Source: Synechococcaceae bacterium WB8_1B_136 (GTDB taxonomy: Bacteria > Cyanobacteriota > Cyanobacteriia > PCC-6307 > Cyanobiaceae). Taken from it: 5,461 bases of DNA. The notes beneath the pieces were generated by a model. It made no database searches. It was given only the letters and a program-made list of their open reading frames with translations, and had not been told where the DNA came from. The DNA is taken from the NCBI GenBank assembly GCA_010029175.1, contig RGNC01000140.1:1-5461 (forward strand), given 5' to 3'. Shown in pieces: positions 1 to 4,748 of this stretch. A program made the position numbers and the translations under genes. The number at the start of each line of letters is the position of its first letter. Positions within the stretch are counted from its first letter, which is position 1.

Positions 1-324
1 AGCACGATGTCGTTGCAGTGGTTTGGCAACAGCAGCTGCAGCTCCCAGGATGTCAAGCTCAACGGCGGCGGCAATGCACTGAACATGTTCGTCTATTTCC
101 CCTGTGGATCTGTTGTGGTGAATGGCGGCAGCAATTCTCCAGACATCCGAGGTGCCGTCTGGACCAAGACCTACAACTCTTCAGGCAGCAATGTGGATAT
201 CGATGCCCCGGCAGACCTTTTGGCCGAACTTCAGAAACGATTCGGCAGCCAGTTCTCCCTGAGCCTCAAGCGACCTGTAGCCATTGGTGTGAACCGATGG
301 CTGAGCTTTGAGCAGGCCAAGTAG
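1..324 (+). CDS. C-terminal part of a surface/pilus-associated protein (5' end outside window)
   Basis: The frame is open from the first base and ends in TAG at 322-324, so this is the 3' end of a longer gene. An ATG at position 7 exists, but nothing supports it as the true start. The visible 108 codons are rich in Gly, Asn, Ser and Val, with stretches such as MFVYFPCGSVVVNGG and IRGAVWTKTY. This alternation of short beta-strands and Gly/Asn turns resembles the C-terminal beta-rich domains of large PilX-position proteins in pilus loci (family resemblance from memory, not a search). It occupies the first position of a run of pilin genes and lies 2 nt upstream of the next ATG, so it is almost certainly co-transcribed with them. 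By position it corresponds to the PilX/GspK-like gene of the opposite-strand run, although no sequence similarity between the two is visible. The N-terminus is unseen, so a prepilin leader cannot be confirmed. Confidence 0.75.
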   Translation, partial: STMSLQWFGNSSCSSQDVKLNGGGNALNMFVYFPCGSVVVNGGSNSPDIRGAVWTKTYNSSGSNVDIDAPADLLAELQKRFGSQFSLSLKRPVAIGVNRWLSFEQAK

Positions 325-326
325 CC

Positions 327-890
327 ATGGCGCCGACACCGCAGTGGCGAGGGCCAAACATCACGGAGGCAGAGGGCTTCACTTTTACCGAAGCCCTGAT
401 TGCCACAGTGATCATGTTGATCGTTGCCTCAACAACGGTCCAACTGTTCACCCATTTCAGCACCAGCTTTTTACTGAGCCGCCAACGGGACGCCATTCAG
501 GGATTGATCCTAAACGACATCAGCCAACTTCGCCAACTCGCAAAGGAGTATTGCAGGATTCCAAATTCAGGAATTCTCCAGCCCTGCTCCGGCAAAGTTG
601 CCACACAAGACTGGAGCGGTTCATACAATCCAGACGATCAAATCAATGGCGACTGCGATCAGAATCAACTGGCCTCGGCCATGATGAAAGCCAATCCAAG
701 CCTGTTTCCCAGCTCGCAGACGCTCGACACAACTGGCGGCCCGGCCAGCCTGAAAGACGTCAGCATCACTCGCAGCTTGAACGCCCAGGGAAATGAACTC
801 TCCGTCAACTATGTCACAACTTCTGGCAGCAAAGTTACTGTTCGCACCAACACCACCCTGGTGCCAACAGCCCTTGGCTGGTGCCCATAG
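327..890 (+). CDS. PilV-like minor prepilin
   Basis: 187 aa with a type IV prepilin N-terminus: a 17-residue leader ending EG, cleavage expected before Phe18, then FTFTEALIATVIMLIV, where Glu22 is the conserved Glu+5 and residues about 18-41 form the hydrophobic assembly helix. The prepilin peptidase PilD/GspO would cut after Gly17 and methylate Phe18 (family knowledge). The soluble domain has Cys in EYCRIPNSG and LQPCSG and ends ...LGWCP. It aligns by eye with the minus-strand PilV-like protein at 4169-3771: similar spacing from the helix into a Q/R/L-rich coil, and a similar ending (TALGWCP against AAALGPCS). The leader is unusually acidic (Glu14, Glu16) and has only one Arg. The ATG follows the upstream TAG by 2 nt and no strong Shine-Dalgarno is visible, so translational coupling is likely. 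Inferred role: minor pilin in the initiating or tip complex of a type IV pilus-like machine. Confidence 0.85.
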   Translation: MAPTPQWRGPNITEAEGFTFTEALIATVIMLIVASTTVQLFTHFSTSFLLSRQRDAIQGLILNDISQLRQLAKEYCRIPNSGILQPCSGKVATQDWSGSYNPDDQINGDCDQNQLASAMMKANPSLFPSSQTLDTTGGPASLKDVSITRSLNAQGNELSVNYVTTSGSKVTVRTNTTLVPTALGWCP

Positions 891-1434
891 ATCCAGCGAA
901 GGCTATTCCTTGACTGAGTTGATCGTAGCTGTGGCGATCATCGCCATTATGGCTGGACTGGCCCTTCACAGCTTCACCAATCGCGCCCAGGCAGAAAAAC
1001 TGAAAACAGGAACACAATCGATGGCGGCTTGGCTGGATGGGGTGCGTCAACTTGCGATCCAGCAATCTGAAACCTGTGCCATTCGCGTCTCAGGGAGCGG
1101 CGGCACTCTCCTGTTGGAGCCGTATGGCAGTCAGACCACCGCCTGTCCATCAAACACCCCCAGATTCGATCTCAAGGCCGCCAGTGGCGCCACAGGCGTG
1201 GTGTTGTGCGCAGCAGCCCAGGGTCCCACCACAGCCGCTCCAGGCTGCGGATCTGGTTCAGGCAACCTGCAGCTCCTGTTCACACCTCGAGGCACGAGCA
1301 CCACTGACGCCCTGCTGCAGACCCGCCTGGAGGGGGTCAGTCCGAATCGCTGCATTCAGCTGATCGCTCCCCTGGGGCTGCTCCGCATTGGCCGCGTGGT
1401 GGGCAGCAATTGCGACTGGAACAAGGCCAGCTGA
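874..1434 (+). CDS. GspH/FimT-like minor prepilin (start uncertain)
   Basis: A prepilin cleavage site is clear: EG, then YSLTELIVAVAIIAIMAG, with Glu at +5. The C-terminal half carries RCIQLIAPLGLLRIGR (coding 1348-1395). A matching motif, RCLVMALPLGVVRLGR, occurs in the minus-strand GspH-like protein, so the two are homologous. GspH/FimT-type proteins are minor (pseudo)pilins with a single N-terminal helix and a beta-sandwich. The start is debatable. ATG codons at 793 and 811 would overlap the preceding gene by 98 or 80 nt and give leaders of 37 or 31 residues with an odd hydrophobic stretch. A TTG at 874 gives a 10-residue leader (LAGAHRSSEG), a 17-nt overlap and a 186-aa product, so I chose it, although no good ribosome binding site precedes any of the three. 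The stop at 1432-1434 is 3 nt before the next ATG. The protein is certain; its N-terminal boundary is not. Confidence 0.8.
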   Translation: MAGAHRSSEGYSLTELIVAVAIIAIMAGLALHSFTNRAQAEKLKTGTQSMAAWLDGVRQLAIQQSETCAIRVSGSGGTLLLEPYGSQTTACPSNTPRFDLKAASGATGVVLCAAAQGPTTAAPGCGSGSGNLQLLFTPRGTSTTDALLQTRLEGVSPNRCIQLIAPLGLLRIGRVVGSNCDWNKAS

Positions 1435-1437
1435 GCC

Positions 1438-2514
1438 ATGGGACCCCGAGCCATGGGGGCGAAAACCCCACATCCACACGCTGGCTTCTCCCTGGTGGAG
1501 CTGCTCTTGGCCGTCGCCATGAGTGGAATCATCGCCATCATTGCCGGGGAGGCCTTGCTGAGTCATGTGCGCACCAGCATCAAGATGGAGGGATTGGAAC
1601 GTCAGCGCAGCGACTGGGCACGCACCACCTTTTTCATTGATGCCGAAGTCACGCTCAGCCAGGAACTTTTCACGGGAACAGCACTGCAAAGCCTCACACT
1701 CCCTGCCACATGCAGCGGCATGAACAGCAGCAACTTGCTCTTTGCCCTACGCATACGTCCTGATTTACCCCTGGTTTTCTACAGCTTGGAGGACAGCCGC
1801 GCACCATGGCTACCCCTGAAAAGCCTCTACCGTTGCGGACCTGAGATCGACACCACAGGCAGTTACAACGCCAGCAACTACGGCGCCAGCTTATTGGTGG
1901 ATGGCGTTGACAGCAACGGCTTCAAGATCAACGGCAGCAGCCTAAATCCACCCAACCTCAAATACACACTCACCCTGAAAGGCAATGCCCAGAACAGCTA
2001 CACCCAGCAAACCGGAAGCAGCGGCAGAGCTGTACCAGCCTATATCCGGCCCGACACCAGCAATATCTGCATCGACCTTACACCGCCCACAGGCAGCAGC
2101 GGCGTGATTTGCAATGGCGCAACAGGTAGCGATGCAGTTAATAACATCATTGAATCTTTTGGTGCCACAGGTGTCACCCTCAACGATCCTGGAGGCAACA
2201 ACCGTCTGATGGGCACCAGCGGAGCCGACAGCCTCACCGCCGGCAGTGGAGACGATGTGCTGATCGGCCTTGGGGGGAACGACACCATGAATGGAGGCGG
2301 CGGTTACAACCGCTACGTACCCGGGGCCGGCAACGACATCATCAATGGCGGCAGTGGCGTTGACGTGGTGTTCTTCAGTGGCCTGAAGTCGCTGTTCAGC
2401 CTCTCAGCCTGCAGCAAGAGTTCTTGCACCGTAAGTTCCAGCCTCGAAGGCACAGACACCTTGAAACAGGTTGATGCATTGGTGTTTGACGATCAGGTTC
2501 TTTTTCTCAACTGA
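1438..2514 (+). CDS. PilW-like prepilin fused to a C-terminal RTX calcium-binding domain
   Basis: 358 aa. Residues 1-16 form a leader ending HAG; cleavage is expected before Phe17 of FSLVELLLAVAMSG, with Glu21 at +5 and the helix spanning about 17-42. Residues 43-220 form a PilW-like body: PATCS (89-93), VFYS (113-116) and YRCGP (131-135). The minus-strand PilW-like protein has PAECS, VLYS and MRCGP, with the VxYS-to-RCGP spacing identical (19 residues). From residue 259 six consecutive nonapeptides follow the RTX pattern GGxGxDxLx (259-312). The protein ends with a module containing GTDTLKQVDALVFDD (338-352), a typical finish for cyanobacterial RTX proteins. RTX repeats fold into a beta-roll on binding Ca2+ and usually leave the cell by type I secretion; here the N-terminal signal instead points to Sec plus pilus assembly. 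A second in-frame ATG at 1453 would give an 11-residue leader. It is the last gene of the plus-strand run. The fusion is one uninterrupted frame. Confidence 0.88.
   Translation: MGPRAMGAKTPHPHAGFSLVELLLAVAMSGIIAIIAGEALLSHVRTSIKMEGLERQRSDWARTTFFIDAEVTLSQELFTGTALQSLTLPATCSGMNSSNLLFALRIRPDLPLVFYSLEDSRAPWLPLKSLYRCGPEIDTTGSYNASNYGASLLVDGVDSNGFKINGSSLNPPNLKYTLTLKGNAQNSYTQQTGSSGRAVPAYIRPDTSNICIDLTPPTGSSGVICNGATGSDAVNNIIESFGATGVTLNDPGGNNRLMGTSGADSLTAGSGDDVLIGLGGNDTMNGGGGYNRYVPGAGNDIINGGSGVDVVFFSGLKSLFSLSACSKSSCTVSSSLEGTDTLKQVDALVFDDQVLFLN
2212..2373 (+). repeat. Six tandem RTX nonapeptide units inside the PilW-like gene
   Basis: The translated units are GTSGADSLT, AGSGDDVLI, GLGGNDTMN, GGGGYNRYV, PGAGNDIIN and GGSGVDVVF, in register at 27 nt each. 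Five keep Gly4 and Asp6, the positions that contact Ca2+ in RTX beta-rolls. The fourth is degenerate, with Asn for Asp and Tyr at the Leu position. The repetition is at protein level; the DNA units have diverged, so this is not a recent tandem expansion. Confidence 0.88.
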
Positions 2515-2584
2515 GCCGCCGCCAACCGTCACGGCATCGAAGGCAACAGACCCGGTGCAGTGAGGTGAACAACGCCCGCCGCCC
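2515..2584. other. Convergent intergenic gap
   Basis: Seventy bases separate the stop of the RTX-pilin gene from the stop of the opposing PilW-like gene. A terminator for either direction would be expected here, but I see no GC-rich stem-loop followed by a T-run on either strand. The gap coincides with the change in base composition between the two pilin runs. Confidence 0.6.
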
Positions 2585-3253
2585 TCAACCACCACTGCCC
2601 AGCAGGGTCTCGCTGCTGATGGTCTGCAGGCGGCCGCCATTGGCCCGAAACTCCTGCTGCAGCCGCACGGCCACCAGGCCACTGCCGCTGTCCAGGCAGG
2701 CGGAGAAGGCACGGCTGGAGGAGCCAGCCAGGTCGTCGGGCAGCTCGCTGGCGCTGCCCAACAGGGCCTGGCAGCCCGTCCAGGGCTGGGGCTTGCTGGC
2801 CAGGCCGTCCAACACCACCCGGTTCTGAACACTGGAGCCCGGTTCAATGCCCCCATCCAGGCCGAAGGCGGGGCCGCAGCGCATCAACACCTGCCCGCGC
2901 CAGATGCCGCTCGGGGCCGCTCCCACCGAATACAACACCACACCTTCAGGCGTGGTGAGGTGCAGCACCGGCAGGCGGCCAGCCAGGCTGCACTCCGCCG
3001 GCTTGGGCAGGGCTGCGATCGGGTCGGCACTCACCGCTTTGGCCCGCCGCAGATCCGTCTTCAGCAACTCCAGCGTGCGGCGCTGGTAGGTGCGCTCCCG
3101 CAGCAGCCGCGACATGCGCAGGCTGGTTTGGCCCTCCGCCATCAGGCCCTGCAACATCGCCCCGCTGAGCACCAGCCCCAGACTCAGGCTCAACATCAGC
3201 TCCACCAGCGAAAAACCGGCGGCGGCAGCGGGGATTCGGAACCGTTGTGCCAT
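2585..3253 (-). CDS. PilW-like minor prepilin
   Basis: 222 aa. A 13-residue leader ending AAAAG precedes FSLVELMLSLSLGLVLSG (cleavage before Phe14, Glu18 at +5, helix to about residue 38). It is followed by an Arg-rich stretch typical of the helix extension (SLRMSRLLRERTYQRR, about 44-59) and a cysteine-containing globular domain with PAECS (85-89), VLYS (106-109) and MRCGP (124-128), all shared with the RTX-pilin of the plus-strand run. It ends shortly after VAVRLQQEFR, with no RTX extension. Inferred role: minor pilin of the priming or tip complex of a type IV pilus-like system. It is the last gene of the minus-strand run, 5 nt after the GspH-like stop; no strong Shine-Dalgarno is visible, so coupling is likely. 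Base composition is much richer in GC than in its plus-strand counterpart. Confidence 0.87.
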   Translation of the reverse strand: MAQRFRIPAAAAGFSLVELMLSLSLGLVLSGAMLQGLMAEGQTSLRMSRLLRERTYQRRTLELLKTDLRRAKAVSADPIAALPKPAECSLAGRLPVLHLTTPEGVVLYSVGAAPSGIWRGQVLMRCGPAFGLDGGIEPGSSVQNRVVLDGLASKPQPWTGCQALLGSASELPDDLAGSSSRAFSACLDSGSGLVAVRLQQEFRANGGRLQTISSETLLGSGG

Positions 3254-3258
3254 GGCGG

Positions 3259-3774
3259 TCAGAGCGAGGGATCGGGTTCACAGGCGCCGCTGCTGGGGGG
3301 CGCCAGCGGATCGCCCCGGTAGCGACCCAGCCGCACCACCCCCAGGGGCAGGGCCATCACCAGGCAGCGGCGCAGCGGTGTGCCGGCGCTGCTCAGCACC
3401 ACCGTGCCGCCATCCAGCACCAGCCCCGTGCGGCTGAAGCGCAGCGAAGCCGGCAGGTTGTGGCTCAAGCGCAGATCTCCGCCCCCGATCGGCTCCTTCA
3501 GGCTCTCCAAGCTGCGGCTGCAGGGCGGCAGCCCATCGCTCTGGGGCGGCCCCCAGCCCCGAGCATCCAGGCTCAGACCGCAGGGTTGGCCCTGGCGCTG
3601 GGCCTCACTGCGGGCCTTGTCGATCCCCAGTCCAAGCCGCCGCGCCGCCGCCTCCAGCCGCTGACGCGCCAGGGTCTCACCCCCTGATTGGAACGCCAGA
3701 CCGACCAGCAGACCGATCACAGCCATCGCCACCAGCAACTCCGGCAGGGAGTAGCCGCCATTGCATCGCTTCAT
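3259..3774 (-). CDS. GspH/FimT-like minor prepilin
   Basis: 171 aa with a textbook short leader, MKRCNGG, then YSLPELLVAMAVIGLLVG (cleavage before Tyr8, Glu12 at +5, hydrophobic helix to about residue 30). The helix extension contains RRLGLGIDKARSEAQRQGQP. The beta-rich C-terminus has the family signature FSRTGLV (113-119) and RCLVMALPLGVVRLGR (136-151), matching the plus-strand GspH-like protein. The ATG overlaps the preceding stop in a 4-nt ATGA, indicating translational coupling. Known GspH/FimT proteins sit in minor-pilin initiation complexes, and FimT homologues in some bacteria bind DNA during uptake; nothing here shows whether this one does. Confidence 0.88.
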   Translation of the reverse strand: MKRCNGGYSLPELLVAMAVIGLLVGLAFQSGGETLARQRLEAAARRLGLGIDKARSEAQRQGQPCGLSLDARGWGPPQSDGLPPCSRSLESLKEPIGGGDLRLSHNLPASLRFSRTGLVLDGGTVVLSSAGTPLRRCLVMALPLGVVRLGRYRGDPLAPPSSGACEPDPSL

Positions 3775-4169
3775 GGCGCCACCCCCGCCTGGCTGCAGGG
3801 GCCAAGGGCCGCCGCCGCGAACAATCGCTGCCGCCGCAGCCCCGCGGATTGGCCCGCCAGTGACACCACCAGCGCCGTGCCCTCGGGAGTGCGCTCCACG
3901 CCGCGCTGCAGCTGGGGTGGCACGGGCGTGGCGGCCGCCAGGGCCTCCAGCCGCTCGGTGGCACGCTCACAGCTAAGCCCCGCCCAATGCTGGGTATCCC
4001 GGCGCCAGCGGGCCTGCAGCTGCAGCAGGTCGAGATCCATTCGCTCCAGCAGCCGCTCGTGCTCGGCACCCTGCTGGCTGGCGACTGCACTGGCGGCCCA
4101 CAGCTGCAGCGAGCCGCCGGTGGCCCCCGCAAAAATGGCACTGGCCACCATCACTTCGATCAGGTTCAT
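3771..4169 (-). CDS. PilV-like minor pilin lacking a leader peptide
   Basis: 132 aa beginning MNLIEVMVASAIFAGATGG, which is the mature pilin N-terminus (usual form FTLIE) with the initiator Met at +1 and Glu5 at +5. The leader and the Gly at -1 are absent from the called protein. The start is well supported: AGGAG lies 8 nt upstream, and the ATG overlaps the previous stop as TGATG. The frame stays open upstream (in-frame residues PPAGAGL just before the Met), but I found no ATG, GTG or TTG close by. The rest is a Leu/Gln/Arg-rich coil and a short domain ending AAAALGPCSQAGVAP, resembling the end of the plus-strand PilV-like protein. Either the protein inserts and assembles unprocessed, or translation begins at a non-canonical codon such as the CTG next to the ATG. 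The gene sits between PilX-like and GspH-like genes, as expected for PilV. Confidence 0.82.
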   Translation of the reverse strand: MNLIEVMVASAIFAGATGGSLQLWAASAVASQQGAEHERLLERMDLDLLQLQARWRRDTQHWAGLSCERATERLEALAAATPVPPQLQRGVERTPEGTALVVSLAGQSAGLRRQRLFAAAALGPCSQAGVAP

Positions 4170-4654
4170 CAGCCCAGCTCCTGCAGGCGGTAGAGCGGCG
4201 TGAGGGTGATCCCGTAACGGCGCTGGTAGCGGCTGCCCTCCAGTTGCAACTGCAACACGCCCGCTCCTGCGCTGCTCGGCGTCCAGCCCAGCAGCAGCAC
4301 CCGCTGGTTCCAGAGTTCGGTATTGCGCAACTGCTGCGGATCCAGATCTGCGGGGCAGTCGGCCGGTAGCGGCTGGTCAAACCAGGCCGAGGAGGACAGG
4401 GGCCGCAGGCAGCGGTACCGGCCCTGCAAGGCGGAAGCCAACTGCTGAGCCGCAGAGGCCAGCAGATCGTCCTTCTGGCGGCGGCTGGCTTCCAGCCGCT
4501 GCATCTGGCGGGTCTGCAGCGCCAGGCTCTGCATCGAGAGGCTGCACAGCAGCAGCACCAGAGCCCCCGACACCGAGAGCGGCAGCAGGAATCCCGCCTG
4601 GCCCGCAGGGCGGCGAGAACTGGGGATCAACAGGCGAGCCATGGCGGCAGGCAC
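4169..4654 (-). CDS. PilX/GspK-like minor pilin without Glu+5
   Basis: 161 aa. The basic N-terminus (Arg7, Arg14, Arg15) ends QAG, followed by FLLPLSVSGALVLLLCSLS (about 22-40), so it has a prepilin-like Gly/Phe junction and hydrophobic helix but Leu at +5 and Pro at +4. Absence of Glu5 is characteristic of the K/X-type subunit at the tip of pseudopili and pili (family knowledge), which fits its place as first gene of the minor-pilin run. The helix continues into a polar coil (TRQMQRLEASRRQKDD) and a small domain with two Cys (YRCLRP, ADCPAD). The GTG at 4654 is preferred over ATG at 4642 because AGGGG lies 8 nt before the GTG. True GspK and many PilX proteins are longer, so the assignment rests on the N-terminus and context; a general type IV pilus membrane protein is the alternative. 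Confidence 0.75.
   Translation of the reverse strand: MPAAMARLLIPSSRRPAGQAGFLLPLSVSGALVLLLCSLSMQSLALQTRQMQRLEASRRQKDDLLASAAQQLASALQGRYRCLRPLSSSAWFDQPLPADCPADLDPQQLRNTELWNQRVLLLGWTPSSAGAGVLQLQLEGSRYQRRYGITLTPLYRLQELG
4178..4182 (-). promoter_or_regulatory. Ribosome binding site for the leaderless PilV-like gene
   Basis: AGGAG on the minus strand, 8 nt before the ATG at 4169. It lies within the last codons of the upstream PilX-like gene. It matters because it favours the ATG at the mature pilin N-terminus over any upstream start. Confidence 0.65.
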
Positions 4655-4662
4655 GCGAACGA

Positions 4663-4667
4663 CCCCT
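4663..4667 (-). promoter_or_regulatory. Ribosome binding site favouring the GTG start at 4654
   Basis: AGGGG on the minus strand, 8 nt before the GTG; for the ATG at 4642 the spacing would be about 20 nt. It marks the head of the minus-strand pilin run. Confidence 0.5.
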
Positions 4668-4729
4668 GCAGAGTTCCCGCCGCCGATGGCTTTGATCCCT
4701 CCCCACCGCTAGACCAGGTGCAGCAGAGC

Positions 4730-4734
4730 GGAGG
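4730..4734 (+). promoter_or_regulatory. Candidate ribosome binding site of the rightmost gene
   Basis: GGAGG lies 14 nt before the ATG at 4749, which is longer spacing than ideal. An in-frame TAG at 4710-4712 and the lack of other start codons after it leave this ATG as the only upstream choice. Confidence 0.4.
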
Positions 4735-4748
4735 CTGATCCACAGCCC

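Larger units (their letters stand above)
4655..4748. other. Divergent intergenic region, probable shared promoter region
   Basis: Ninety-four bases separate the divergent GTG (minus strand) and ATG (plus strand) starts, so promoters for the minus-strand pilin run and for the rightmost gene should lie here or just inside the genes. I see ribosome binding sites on both sides but no convincing -35/-10 pair in either direction and no clear inverted repeat. Confidence 0.5.

Noticed and set aside
793..1434. PilV-like and GspH-like plus-strand genes as one frameshifted gene
   Set aside because: Each has its own prepilin cleavage site and Glu+5, and the first ends ...LGWCP, similar to its minus-strand counterpart.
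1438..2514. RTX-pilin as an artefact of two genes joined by a sequencing error
   Set aside because: The linker, repeats and cap are in one continuous frame with no stop or composition break at the join, and no separate start with a ribosome binding site precedes the RTX part.
2515..2584. Possible bidirectional terminator
   Set aside because: No stem-loop with a following T-run could be drawn on either strand; short GC-rich blocks here do not pair convincingly.
2404..2856. Minus-strand open frame crossing the convergent junction
   Set aside because: It overlaps the RTX-pilin end and the PilW-like gene in another frame and has a Trp/Pro/Ala/Cys-rich product; nothing supports it.
2960..3687. 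Several plus-strand open frames opposite the PilW-like and GspH-like genes
   Set aside because: Their products are Arg/Ala/Pro/Gln-rich, lack plausible starts and mirror the minus-strand pilin genes, which have leaders, Glu+5 and conserved motifs.
3688..4203. Plus-strand open frame of 171 codons opposite the PilV-like gene
   Set aside because: Antisense shadow with Ser/Arg/Ala-rich content and no domain; the minus-strand gene has an SD, a coupled start and a pilin helix.
4655..4748. Sigma70-like promoter for the divergent genes
   Set aside because: TTGATC at 4692 and TAGACC at 4710 have only 12 bp between them, and no other pair with proper spacing stands out.
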